DNA from: Solirubrobacteraceae bacterium
Lineage (GTDB): Bacteria > Actinomycetota > Thermoleophilia > Solirubrobacterales > Solirubrobacteraceae
Direction: 5' to 3'
DNA: 11,946 nucleotides
NCBI GenBank assembly: GCA_030043235.1
Contig: JASHYF010000199.1
Span: 1 to 11,946 of the forward strand
Positions within the stretch are counted from its first letter, which is position 1. Each line of letters opens with the position of its first letter. Positions 1 to 7,074 of this stretch are shown piece after piece. The position numbers and the translations under genes are program-made. The notes below the pieces were generated by a model, which was given only the letters and a program-made list of their open reading frames with translations, did no database searches and was not told the DNA's origin.

Positions 1-750
1 ACGCGCACGCGACGGCGAGGCGAGAGAGGCGCCCGGCTCGCGCTGTCGATGCGCGGCGTGTGGCACGAGCTGCACCGCGGGCCGGCGATCCTGCGGGGGG
101 TGAGCCTGAGCGTGCGGCCGGGGGAGTGCGTCGCGCTGATGGGCCGCAACGGCGCCGGCAAGTCGACGCTGCTGCGCCACGCCGCCGGCCTGCTCGAGCC
201 CACGCGGGGACGGATCGAGCGCGGCGGCAGGGTGGCGCTGCTGCTGCAGAACCCCGGCGACTACTTCATACACGCGTGCGCCGGAGATGAGGCCTCCGCC
301 GCGGCGCTCGCGTCCGTCGGGCTCGGGGACATGGCCGAGCGCGACCCGCGGGACCTCTCCGGGGGAGAGCGCCAGCGCCTGGCGCTGGCGATCGTGACGG
401 ACGAGCAGGACGATGCCCCGGCGGTGCTCGCGCTGGACGAGCCCACGCGCGGCATGGACCGCCAGGCCAAGTCCGAGCTGGCGGCGGAGCTGCGCCGGCG
501 CGCGGATCGGGGGCAGGCGGTGATCGTCGCGACGCACGACCCCGAGTTCGCCGCGGCCTGCGCGCGGCGCGCGGTGCTGCTGGGCGACGGGCGCGTGATC
601 GCCGACGGCCCCGCCGGCGAGCTGCTGGCGGGGGGGTGGTACTTCGCGACCGAGACCGCCCGCATCCTGGGCGGCGCCGGCGGGGCGCTGCTCCCCGAGC
701 AGGGCGTGCAGCTGCTGCTCGGAAGCGCCGTCCTGGAGGCCGTGGGGTGA
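1..750 (+). CDS. ECF-type ABC transporter ATP-binding protein, 5'-truncated (probably second half of a tandem ATPase)
   Basis: This is the ATPase that would power an energy-coupling-factor importer at the cytoplasmic face. Counting from the in-frame ATG at 49, it shows Walker A GRNGAGKST (residues 32-40), Q-loop Gln67 in a QNPGDY context, signature LSGGERQRLALA (103-114), Walker B LALDEPT with Glu131, and switch His163 in ATHD. The frame is open to the window edge, and the ATG at 49 lies inside what should be the first beta strand (LALSMRGVWHEL), so the true start is upstream. The preceding Arg/Gly-rich residues read like a linker, as in ECF proteins with two fused ATPase domains; this is an inference. 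The stop overlaps the next start by 4 bases (GTGA), so the two are translationally coupled. Assignment to ABC ATPase is certain. The ECF subtype rests on the QNP motif and the S-component neighbour. Confidence 0.9.
   Translation, partial: TRTRRRGERGARLALSMRGVWHELHRGPAILRGVSLSVRPGECVALMGRNGAGKSTLLRHAAGLLEPTRGRIERGGRVALLLQNPGDYFIHACAGDEASAAALASVGLGDMAERDPRDLSGGERQRLALAIVTDEQDDAPAVLALDEPTRGMDRQAKSELAAELRRRADRGQAVIVATHDPEFAAACARRAVLLGDGRVIADGPAGELLAGGWYFATETARILGGAGGALLPEQGVQLLLGSAVLEAVG
735..739 (+). promoter_or_regulatory. Ribosome binding site fixing the GTG start at 747
   Basis: GGAGG sits 7 bases before the GTG at 747, inside the end of the ATPase gene. This decides the start of the S-component fusion. 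The longer frame opening at 636 lies wholly inside the ATPase gene and adds only Arg/Ala/Gly-rich, unrelated residues. Confidence 0.75.
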
Positions 751-2306
751 GCTGGCCACTCGCCTCGTTCCTGCTCGTCGGCACGGTGCTGATCGCCGGC
801 TGGCTGGCCTACGAGCGCGCGCGTCCCTCGGCGCGCATGGTGGCCGTGGTGGGGACCCTCGCGGCGCTCGCGGCGCTCGGCCGCGACGCGTTCGTGGCGC
901 TGCCGGACGTCAAGCCGATCACCGCGATGACGCTGGTCGTCGGCTATTCCCTCGGCCCGCTCCCCGGGTTCGCCGTCGGGGCGGTGGGGATGCTCGCCTC
1001 GAACATCCTCCTGGGTCAGGGCGCGTACACGCCCTGGCAGATGGCCGCCTGGGGGCTGGTGGGCCTGGCCGGAGCCGCGCTGGGGCGGCTCAGCGGGCGG
1101 CGATTGGGGCGCGTGCCGCTCGCGCTGGCCTGCGCGGCATCGGCGATCGGAGCGAAGGAGATCATGAACGTGTACGAATGGACGCTCGGCGCCAGCCACA
1201 CGCCCGCCGCGTTCCTCGCCGTGGCGGGGGCCGGGCTGCCGTTCGATATCACCGACGCGGTCGCGAGCCTGCTGTTCGGCCTCGCGTTCGCGCCCGAGCT
1301 GGCCAGGGTGCTCGAGCGGATGCGCGCGCGCATGGACGTGCGCTGGGAGGCGCCCGGCGTCGCGCCGCTGCTGCTCGTCGCGCTCGTCGTGGGCGCCGCT
1401 GGGACGGTCTCGGCTCCGAGCGCGGCTTCTGCAGCCGAGGCCTCGACGGCGGGCGCGTACGTCGGCCGCGAGGTCTCCTACCTGGCGTCCGCGCAGGACG
1501 TGAACGGCGGATTCGGGAGCGCGCGCGGGCAGTCGAGCAGCGAGCTGTACTCGGCCTGGGCGGCGATCGGCCTGGCGGCCGCGGGGCGTGACCCGTTGAG
1601 CGTGCGGCGCGATGGTCACTCCGTGCTCGACGCCCTGCGCGAAGAAGCCTCGACGCTCGCGGGCGCCGGCGACTGGGAGCGCACGATCCTAGCCCTGCAT
1701 GCCTGCGGAGCGTCCGTCTATTCCTTCGCCGGCAAAGATCCGGTGGCGGAAATGCTGCGCGCCCGCGCCGGCGATGGCTCATTCGGCGAGCTGGCCAACC
1801 TCACCGCGTTCGCGATCTTCGCCCTGCGCGCCGCGGGCCACTCGGCGGCCGATCCGGCGGTACGCAGCGCCGGCGGCTGGTTGGAGCGCCAGCAGAACCC
1901 CGACGGCGGCTTCAGCTTCGCGACCCGTGGCAGCGCCAGCGACGTCGACGACACCGCCGCGGTGCTTCAGGGCCTGATCGCGGCGGGCGTACGTACGGGT
2001 GCGGTCATCTCGCGCGCGGTCGCGTTCATCGTCGGCTCGCAGAACTCCGATGGCGGCTTTCCGCAGCAGCCCGGGGGTGAATCAAACGCCCAGTCGACCG
2101 CCTGGGCCGTTCAGGGGTTGGTCGCGGCCGGGCGTGACGTGAGCACGATCACGCGTGCAGGGAGTCGCTCGCCGCTCGGCTATCTGGAGAGTCTGGTCAG
2201 CTCCAACGGGAGCGTGCGCTACTCCCGTACCAGCGGGCAGACGCCGGTTTGGGTGACCGCGCAGGCGATCCCCGCGCTCGCGGAGGAGCCGTTTCCGATT
2301 GGCTGA
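747..2306 (+). CDS. ECF transporter S component fused to an extracytoplasmic prenyltransferase/squalene-cyclase-type toroid
   Basis: A 519-residue two-part protein. Residues 1 to about 190 are hydrophobic with roughly six membrane segments and carry features of ECF substrate-binding proteins (VKPITAM at 55-61, GQGAYTPWQM near 90-99). An Arg-rich loop (about 185-200) precedes a seventh hydrophobic segment (206-221), which should carry the rest outside the cell. From about 240 to the end there are repeated glycine-rich turns about 50 residues apart: QDVNGGF (250), an AGDGSFG turn, QQNPDGGF (382), QNSDGGF (432) and SSNGSVRYS near the end. These are typical of alpha/alpha-toroid prenyltransferase and squalene-oxidase repeats. 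A DVDDTA motif (399-404) is present. The partner ATPase overlaps immediately upstream; EcfT is not in view. Substrate is unknown. A corrinoid is an inference, because transcobalamin and intrinsic factor use a related alpha6/alpha6 barrel. Confidence 0.85.
   Translation: MSWPLASFLLVGTVLIAGWLAYERARPSARMVAVVGTLAALAALGRDAFVALPDVKPITAMTLVVGYSLGPLPGFAVGAVGMLASNILLGQGAYTPWQMAAWGLVGLAGAALGRLSGRRLGRVPLALACAASAIGAKEIMNVYEWTLGASHTPAAFLAVAGAGLPFDITDAVASLLFGLAFAPELARVLERMRARMDVRWEAPGVAPLLLVALVVGAAGTVSAPSAASAAEASTAGAYVGREVSYLASAQDVNGGFGSARGQSSSELYSAWAAIGLAAAGRDPLSVRRDGHSVLDALREEASTLAGAGDWERTILALHACGASVYSFAGKDPVAEMLRARAGDGSFGELANLTAFAIFALRAAGHSAADPAVRSAGGWLERQQNPDGGFSFATRGSASDVDDTAAVLQGLIAAGVRTGAVISRAVAFIVGSQNSDGGFPQQPGGESNAQSTAWAVQGLVAAGRDVSTITRAGSRSPLGYLESLVSSNGSVRYSRTSGQTPVWVTAQAIPALAEEPFPIG
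2282..2288 (+). promoter_or_regulatory. Candidate ribosome binding site for the CtaA gene
   Basis: GGAGGAG lies 10 bases before a TTG at 2299, inside the end of the previous gene. No comparable site precedes the in-frame ATG at 2350, so this favours the overlapping TTG start and translational coupling. Confidence 0.5.
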
Positions 2307-3336
2307 GGGGAGCAACGGATTCGGCGCCGACGGGCGAGCTGACCCCACGATGAACGAGAGCTCGCTCACCTGCAAGCTCTCCGCGGCTGCACGCTGGGCC
2401 GGTGCATGGCTCGATCGTGTGACGCGGCGCCAGCTTGCGGCCTGGGCGGCAGCGATGGCGCTGCTCGGGTGGGTCCTGATGACCATCGGCGCGTTCGTGC
2501 GTGCGTCCGAATCCGGGCTTGGCTGTCCCGATTGGCCCACGTGCCACGGCCAACTCGTCGCGGGTGGCCACCACGCCATGATCGAGGAGCTCCATCGCTG
2601 GGTCGCAGCGGTGCTCGTCGTCGGTGTGGTCGGCTTGGCGCTGATGGTTGTCCGCGGCTACCGCCGCGAGCGTCGGCTGACTCGCCCTGTCGTTTGGATG
2701 CTCGCGCTGCTCGCGCTCCAGGTTGTCCTGGGCGGCGTGACGGTGTTGCTCAAGAACATCGCCTGGACGGTCGTCGCCCACTACGGCGGGGCGGCGCTGC
2801 TGGTGGGGTCGATCACGCTCGTCGCCGTGCGGCTCGCCTTCCCGGACGCTGCACCGGCGCTGCGCGACTCGTTCTCGTGGCTGATCGGATGGTTCGCCGC
2901 GCTCAGCTTCGGCCTGCTGCTGGCCGGCTCGACGCTCGCGAACACGGGCTCCGACAGCGCATGTGGCAAAGGCTTCCCGCTCTGCAACGGATCGCTGTTG
3001 CCGTCCTCGAACCACCTGGTCGTCACCGCCTATGTCCACCGTGTTTGGGCAGGCGTGCTGCTCGTGCTCGCACTGTGGGTGCTGTTTCGCAGTCGCCGTG
3101 ATCGCGCGGGCGTGGCGCCGATCGAGCTGGCTGCGGGGGTGGTGGCCGTTCTCTATCTCGTCCAGGCGGCGCTGGGCTTCCTCATCGTCGGGGTGAGCGA
3201 CAGCCGCGCCACCGAGGTGCTGCACTCTTCGATCGGGTCGCTGACGTGGCTGGCGCTCGCAACGCTGCTGTGGCTGACCTGGACGCCGGCGCGTGAGCCG
3301 GCGAACCCGGACTCACTCCACCGGGCCGCGGCGTGA
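2299..3336 (+). CDS. ctaA: Heme A synthase (CtaA/COX15 family)
   Basis: Oxidises the C8 methyl of heme O to give heme A for aa3-type cytochrome oxidases; an integral membrane protein. About eight transmembrane helices are visible in two pseudo-repeats. The four histidines expected to bind the hemes are His99 (EELHRW), His161 (VAHYGGA), His247 (VHRVWA) and His309 (LHSSIG), with spacings of 62, 86 and 62 that closely match the Bacillus enzyme. Glu96, three residues before His99, corresponds to its essential glutamate. Outer-loop cysteine pairs GLGCPDWPTC (76 and 82) and ACGKGFPLC are retained, so catalytic competence is expected. The start is uncertain: TTG at 2299 has a good ribosome site and overlaps the previous stop by 8 bases. 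ATG at 2350 (residue 18) would also leave all helices intact. No other oxidase or heme gene is in view. Confidence 0.92.
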   Translation: MAEGSNGFGADGRADPTMNESSLTCKLSAAARWAGAWLDRVTRRQLAAWAAAMALLGWVLMTIGAFVRASESGLGCPDWPTCHGQLVAGGHHAMIEELHRWVAAVLVVGVVGLALMVVRGYRRERRLTRPVVWMLALLALQVVLGGVTVLLKNIAWTVVAHYGGAALLVGSITLVAVRLAFPDAAPALRDSFSWLIGWFAALSFGLLLAGSTLANTGSDSACGKGFPLCNGSLLPSSNHLVVTAYVHRVWAGVLLVLALWVLFRSRRDRAGVAPIELAAGVVAVLYLVQAALGFLIVGVSDSRATEVLHSSIGSLTWLALATLLWLTWTPAREPANPDSLHRAAA

Positions 3337-3411
3337 TGGAAGAGGGTCTTGGTAGTCTTCACGACGTGATGCGGGTCGTCGAGAAGGCGACGAAGCCACC
3401 GGAAGGGCACG

Positions 3412-3600
3412 ATGACCAAGCTTGACGATGGCACCGTAGGCTGCGACGAAGGACGCGGCTGCAACAAGGAAGCCGTCGCCGATAGCGAGGATGCCGCGCT
3501 GACGGTCGGCTGGATGCGTGACGTTGTGGTGCAGGACAACGTCGAGTACGTGCGTCACATCTGCCCCGACTGTCTCAGGGCCGCCCAGATTGGGGCGTGA
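3412..3600 (+). CDS. Small cysteine-containing protein, function unknown
   Basis: A 62-residue acidic protein that I do not recognise. ATG at 3412 is preceded by GGAAGGG four bases upstream, and the frame is closed by a TGA 45 bases upstream, so the start is well defined. It has Cys11 and Cys17 (GCDEGRGC) and a C-terminal ICPDC pair (Cys51, Cys54). CX6C plus CX2C could form one zinc or iron site, resembling a minimal zinc-ribbon; this is inference. It lies 75 bases after ctaA in the same orientation, and a TAGTCT box at 3353-3358 could give it its own promoter. The antisense frame over the same region has no recognisable features and no equivalent start signal. Confidence 0.55.
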   Translation: MTKLDDGTVGCDEGRGCNKEAVADSEDAALTVGWMRDVVVQDNVEYVRHICPDCLRAAQIGA

Positions 3601-3727
3601 CAAGAGAGCACGCTCGCTCGGCTGTGCCCCGTTGACACAAGCTCGAGGGGATGATCCCGGCGCCGCAGGCGCGCACTTGCTGCGGACCGTGTGATTACGA
3701 GCGTGACTGGACCGCGGGTCGCGCCAC

Positions 3728-4288
3728 TCAGCTCCTCACCGCCGAGATCTCGAGTGCGATCTGGACCCTGCTGCCGAGGAGCGCCCCGCCTGTATCGAGC
3801 GCCTGATTCCAGGTGAGGCCGAAATCCTTGCGGTTGAGCTCTCCGCGCAGCTCGAGCTCGATCCGTTCAGCGTCGTCTGCCCCGCGTGTCGTGCCGTTGA
3901 GCTGGGCATTCAGTTCGATTTCACGGGTGACGCCCCGCATCGTCAGGTCGCCCACGATCTGCAACCGCCCGCCGTCGAGGCAGGCGATCCGGGTCGAGTT
4001 GAAACTGATCTCCGGATGGCTTTCGACGTCGAAGAAGTCGGGGGAGCTCCGCAGGTGCTCGTCGCGCACGTGCTCGTTCGTGTCGATCGAGGCCGCTTTG
4101 ACCACTCCCGTCGCCCGCGGGGCGCCTGGCCCTGTCTCCAGCATCCCGTCGAACTCGCGGAAGCGACCGTTCACCGTCGTGAGCACCATGTGCTTCACGG
4201 CGAACGCGACGCTCGAGCGCGCGGCGTCCACTGTCCATTTGCCTGAGGGGACGACGCTCGCGCCGCTGGCCGCGTCCATCACGGACAT
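3728..4288 (-). CDS. YceI-family lipocalin-like protein (cytoplasmic form)
   Basis: A 186-residue protein of the YceI family, a beta-barrel that binds isoprenoid or other amphipathic lipids in characterised members. Family signatures are visible: WTVDAARSSVAFAVKHM near the N-terminus, then VNGRFREFDG, the DEHLRSSPDFFDVESHPEI block, GDLTMRGVTREIEL, and a C-terminal NRKDFGLTWN segment. Length matches the family. There is no signal peptide, so unlike E. coli YceI it should stay in the cytoplasm. The ATG is preceded by a strong AGGAGG. It is transcribed toward the small plus-strand gene at 3412-3600, with which it converges. The ligand cannot be read from the sequence. Confidence 0.92.
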   Translation of the reverse strand: MSVMDAASGASVVPSGKWTVDAARSSVAFAVKHMVLTTVNGRFREFDGMLETGPGAPRATGVVKAASIDTNEHVRDEHLRSSPDFFDVESHPEISFNSTRIACLDGGRLQIVGDLTMRGVTREIELNAQLNGTTRGADDAERIELELRGELNRKDFGLTWNQALDTGGALLGSRVQIALEISAVRS

Positions 4289-4294
4289 TCAGAG

Positions 4295-4300
4295 CCTCCT
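4295..4300 (-). promoter_or_regulatory. Consensus ribosome binding site of the yceI-like gene
   Basis: AGGAGG on the minus strand, six bases before the ATG at 4288. It is the strongest Shine-Dalgarno in the window and suggests high translation, in contrast with the SD-poor genes to the right. Confidence 0.8.
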
Positions 4301-4393
4301 TGATCGGGGATAGTGCTCGACAAGCAGGCTCGGCTCTGGGCTGCGGCCGCGCATCAGTAGACGGCCCCGTCGTCGGTCAGTGATTCCCCGCAC

Positions 4394-4438
4394 GCCAGCC
4401 GCGTCCACAAGCGCCTCTGCGCGTCGTGGACGGCTGGC
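4394..4438 (-). terminator. Large bulged hairpin after the sensor-kinase gene, likely terminator
   Basis: GCCAGCC + GTCCAC (4394-4408, with a 2-base GC bulge) pairs with GTGGACGGCTGGC (4426-4438), giving 13 pairs. The loop holds a second small hairpin, GCGC-CTCT-GCGC (4411-4422). On the minus strand it begins 14 bases after the stop codon at 4453. No T-run follows, so it would be the non-canonical type seen in high-GC bacteria, or an RNA-protecting structure. It separates the kinase transcript from the yceI-like gene. Confidence 0.55.
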
Positions 4439-4452
4439 ACCGTTGGGCAGGT

Positions 4453-5796
4453 TCACAGCCGGATGACGGCACGCAGCTCGTTCGCGGTGGCGGACAGCGT
4501 TCCACAGACCAGCTCCAAGCGCGCACGCAGGAGCGCCAGCCGCTCGGGGGCGATCGGACGCGTGCCGCCCTCGAGGACGATCACCAGCTCGCGGTCGGCC
4601 GGCCCGGCACGGACGACGACCGAGCGCGCCCCTCCGAGCGCATCGAGCGCTTCCTCGACCACTCGGTAGACGATCGTCTGGGCTTCCGCGCTGAGGTCGC
4701 CGATGCCCTCGAGGGCGACGGTCAACTCTGTCAAGCCATGATCGCCCGCTTCGGCCGCCAGCGCCTCCAGAGCGGGCTGGAGACCGAGCCCGAGCACCGG
4801 GGGCCGGAGGCCGACGGCGAGCGAACGCAGCGTGCGCAGCGTGCTGTCGACGTTCGAGTGCAGCGTGCCCAGCTTCGGCGCAGCCATGTCTGATTCGAGT
4901 TCCCGTTCGAGTGCCCGCAGCCCGAGGAGAACGCCGGCCAGTGTCTGGGCCGCCTGCTCGTGCAGCTCATCCGCGACGTGATGGCGCTCGGCCTCTTGGC
5001 TGGTGATCAGCGCGCGCAGCTGATCGCCACGTTCGGCAAGGCGGCTGCGGGCGTCGTGCAGCTCCATACGGAGCAGGGCGCGCTCTCGTGCGTCCTGGAG
5101 CTGGCGTTGGCTCTCCGCCGCCACCGCCGCCTGGAGAGCGAGGATCCCGAGCGTCACGCGACCCTCCGGGCTGATCGTGCGGGCGCCGCTCACGGCAAGC
5201 GTCCCGTATCGGATCCCCCGTGTCTCGATCGGGACACGCTCCGCGGGCTCCTCGAGCACACCCGCCTCGGCAGGCGCACCATCGATCAGCTCCACGCGCG
5301 CCCCGCGGGACCCAAGAAGGGTGCGCGCATCCTGCGCGAGCGTTGCGGGAAGGTCCTCCGCACGTGTCAGGTTGGCAAGCCCCAGCCCGGACTCCAGCAG
5401 CAGCGACTGGCGCCGCTGGATGTCGCGCATCCGCTCGCTGAAGCGGCCCGCCGCGCCGCCGACGGCGAGGTAGGCCGCGCCGCACGTGAGCCCCCCGACC
5501 GCTTCGAGGTCAGGATGCCGTGTGAGCGCCCACACGCCCACCAGCCCCAGCGCGGATGCGGCGGAAACCACGCCCGCCATCATTCCCAGCTCGAGCGCTA
5601 CGAGCGATATCGGGATCACGTACAGCAGCGCGATGTTGTCGGCGACGTTGCCGCTCGTCTGGCGCCACACGAAGATCGTCGCGAACAGGCCCGCAGCCAT
5701 CCCCAGCACCACGATCCGCCGCTCGACCCAGCCTCGCACCGGAAGCCGGGAGTCAGCGGCCCCCGCTCGGGCAGGCACTGCGGGGTGTGCCGCCAT
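4453..5796 (-). CDS. Membrane sensor histidine-kinase-like protein (HisKA_3/NarL class) with degenerate ATP-binding domain
   Basis: 447 residues from the ATG at 5796. Four membrane segments lie at about 28-44, 51-71, 72-92 and 99-117, followed by a GAF-like region (about 130-228), a coiled-coil stretch (230-268) and a HisKA_3-type dimerisation region with EAERHHVADELHEQ, where His279 is the candidate phospho-acceptor. The C-terminal ATPase region starts normally (LSAEAQTIVYRVVEEAL, about 368-384), but the N-box asparagine is replaced (EALDALGG). The G1 box normally written DDGxG reads LEGGTRP (408-414), and the glycine-rich G2 segment is missing. ATP binding is therefore doubtful. The start is uncertain: the frame stays open to 6024, but the extra 76 residues are low-complexity, and GTG codons at about 5808 and 5838 are alternatives. 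No response regulator is adjacent. Confidence 0.82.
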   Translation of the reverse strand: MAAHPAVPARAGAADSRLPVRGWVERRIVVLGMAAGLFATIFVWRQTSGNVADNIALLYVIPISLVALELGMMAGVVSAASALGLVGVWALTRHPDLEAVGGLTCGAAYLAVGGAAGRFSERMRDIQRRQSLLLESGLGLANLTRAEDLPATLAQDARTLLGSRGARVELIDGAPAEAGVLEEPAERVPIETRGIRYGTLAVSGARTISPEGRVTLGILALQAAVAAESQRQLQDARERALLRMELHDARSRLAERGDQLRALITSQEAERHHVADELHEQAAQTLAGVLLGLRALERELESDMAAPKLGTLHSNVDSTLRTLRSLAVGLRPPVLGLGLQPALEALAAEAGDHGLTELTVALEGIGDLSAEAQTIVYRVVEEALDALGGARSVVVRAGPADRELVIVLEGGTRPIAPERLALLRARLELVCGTLSATANELRAVIRL

Positions 5797-5960
5797 GCGT
5801 GGCGCCACTAACGGCCGCGAAACCTCGATGTCCACTCGAACAGGCAAGCATCGTGGCCGTGAAGGCGCATCCGGAGGGATTCCGCGGTCCGACCCGTAGT
5901 TCACCGCGCTCCGAGCAGCTCCCGGGGACGCGCGCACAGACGAGCCGGATCGGACGTTGC

Positions 5961-5966
5961 TAGAGT
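5961..5966 (+). promoter_or_regulatory. Candidate -10 box (TAGAGT) for the CrtC/AttH-like gene
   Basis: TAGAGT fits the actinobacterial TANNNT -10 pattern and ends 9 bases before the GTG at 5976, implying a near-leaderless transcript. No convincing -35 hexamer is seen. No good Shine-Dalgarno precedes the GTG. Confidence 0.4.
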
Positions 5967-5975
5967 GGCTTCGCT

Positions 5976-7004
5976 GTGGTCGAGGCGCACCTGTCCGGGT
6001 GGGAGCGTCCGGATGCGCTGGCATTGGCGACGACGGCGCGCTTCCCCTTCGTAGCCGCCGCTTCGGCTCACTACGAGAGCTTTTATCTGAAGGCCTGTCA
6101 CCCCGGGGGAGGCCTTGGGGTGTGGATCCGCTACACGGTCCACAAACGACCCGGTTCCAAGGCGAAGTCGTTCCTGTGGTTCACGCTCTTCGATCGTGCG
6201 CTCGGCGTGAGCGCCGCCAAGGTCGAAGGCCCCAGTCCGCGGACGGCCGGGGACAGTTACATAAGCATCGGCGAGGCTCACCTCGGTCCCGGCCGAGTCG
6301 TCGGCCACGCTCCCAGCGAACAGCTCGATGCCGCCTGGGACCTGCGGTTCGACCCGGCTGGCGCACCGGTGATGCACCTTCCCCGCGCATGGATGTACCG
6401 CGCGCCGGTTCCGCGCACGAAGGCGCTCACGCCCCATCCGGCGGTCACCTTGCGCGGCTCGGTCACGGCCGGCGGGCGCACCATCGCGGTGGAGGGCTGG
6501 CCGGGGACGATCGGGCACAATTGGGGTGCTGAACACGCCAAGCGCGCCATCTGGATTCACGGAGCGAACTTCGCAGGCCACGAGCAGGACTGGCTCGACC
6601 TCGTCATCGGGCGTGTCAAGCTCGGGCCACTCACAACACCGTGGGTCGCCAACGGCGTGCTCTCGCTGGATGGGCAACGTCATCGTCTCGGTGGATTCCA
6701 GCGCGTGCGCTCGACCCGCGTGGAGGAGACTCCCGAGCGCTGCCGCTTCGCCCTGGCGGGCGCGCGCATCGGCGTCGAGGGCATCGTCGGTTCAGACCGG
6801 CGCAACTTCGTGGGCTGGCTATACGCGCAGCCGACCGGCGCCGAGCGCCAGACCGTCAACTGCTCGATCGCCGACCTGAACCTCAGGATCACCCGGCCTG
6901 GGGCAGCGCCCATCACTCTGGACCTCGAGGGTGGCGCGGCGTACGAGCTGCAAATGGAGGAGCGATACCCACCGATCCCCGTCCAGCCGTTCCCCGATGG
7001 CTGA
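5976..7004 (+). CDS. CrtC/AttH-like (carotenoid hydratase superfamily) lipocalin-type protein
   Basis: 342 residues, no signal peptide or membrane segment. It resembles the two-lobed lipocalin-like proteins that include carotenoid 1,2-hydratase (CrtC), AttH and, more distantly, tocopherol cyclase. The supporting features are an early SFYLKACHP / GVWIRYTVHKRP strand pair, a conserved WPGTIGHNWGAEHA segment (about 175-188, with His181, Trp183 and His187), WIHGANF after it, and a final strand ending in YELQMEERYPPI. Family members act on polyprenyl or lipid substrates; no specific reaction can be assigned here and no carotenoid genes are near. GTG is the only plausible start in its surroundings, with a weak ribosome site. 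It is transcribed divergently from the kinase-like gene and ends at a terminator. Family level is moderately sure, function unknown. Confidence 0.6.
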   Translation: MVEAHLSGWERPDALALATTARFPFVAAASAHYESFYLKACHPGGGLGVWIRYTVHKRPGSKAKSFLWFTLFDRALGVSAAKVEGPSPRTAGDSYISIGEAHLGPGRVVGHAPSEQLDAAWDLRFDPAGAPVMHLPRAWMYRAPVPRTKALTPHPAVTLRGSVTAGGRTIAVEGWPGTIGHNWGAEHAKRAIWIHGANFAGHEQDWLDLVIGRVKLGPLTTPWVANGVLSLDGQRHRLGGFQRVRSTRVEETPERCRFALAGARIGVEGIVGSDRRNFVGWLYAQPTGAERQTVNCSIADLNLRITRPGAAPITLDLEGGAAYELQMEERYPPIPVQPFPDG

Positions 7005-7013
7005 CCGGGCATC

Positions 7014-7060
7014 GGTGCGGCTGTGTGCGAGTGACACGTCGCGCGCCGCGCCTTCGTTTT
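7014..7060 (+). terminator. Rho-independent-like terminator between convergent genes
   Basis: GGTGCGGC (7014-7021) pairs with GCCGCGCC (7045-7052), eight pairs including one G-U, with an inner GTGT/ACAC stem (7023-7026 and 7034-7037). It is followed at once by TTCGTTTT (7053-7060). It begins 10 bases after the stop of the CrtC/AttH-like gene and lies before the end of the convergent ligase gene. Confidence 0.6.
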
Positions 7061-7074
7061 GACCGCCGGCAGTA

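Noticed and set aside
636..746. Upstream extension of the S-component frame
   Set aside because: It lies inside the ATPase gene and encodes Arg/Ala/Gly-rich sequence, while a GGAGG-GTG start at 747 is ideal.
261..1619. Long minus-strand open frame over the ABC and S-component genes
   Set aside because: Composition is Arg/Pro/His-rich with no family motif, and it lies wholly opposite two recognisable genes.
3632..3637. TTGACA resembling a -35 box
   Set aside because: No -10 hexamer at suitable spacing and no plus-strand gene follows; it lies between convergent genes.
3660..3672. Small GCGCC-GCA-GGCGC hairpin between the convergent genes
   Set aside because: Only five pairs and no T-run; common by chance in sequence this GC-rich.
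5797..6024. N-terminal extension of the kinase-like frame
   Set aside because: 76 low-complexity Pro/Arg/Ser residues reaching into the promoter and start of the divergent gene; homology-like sequence begins near the first membrane segment.
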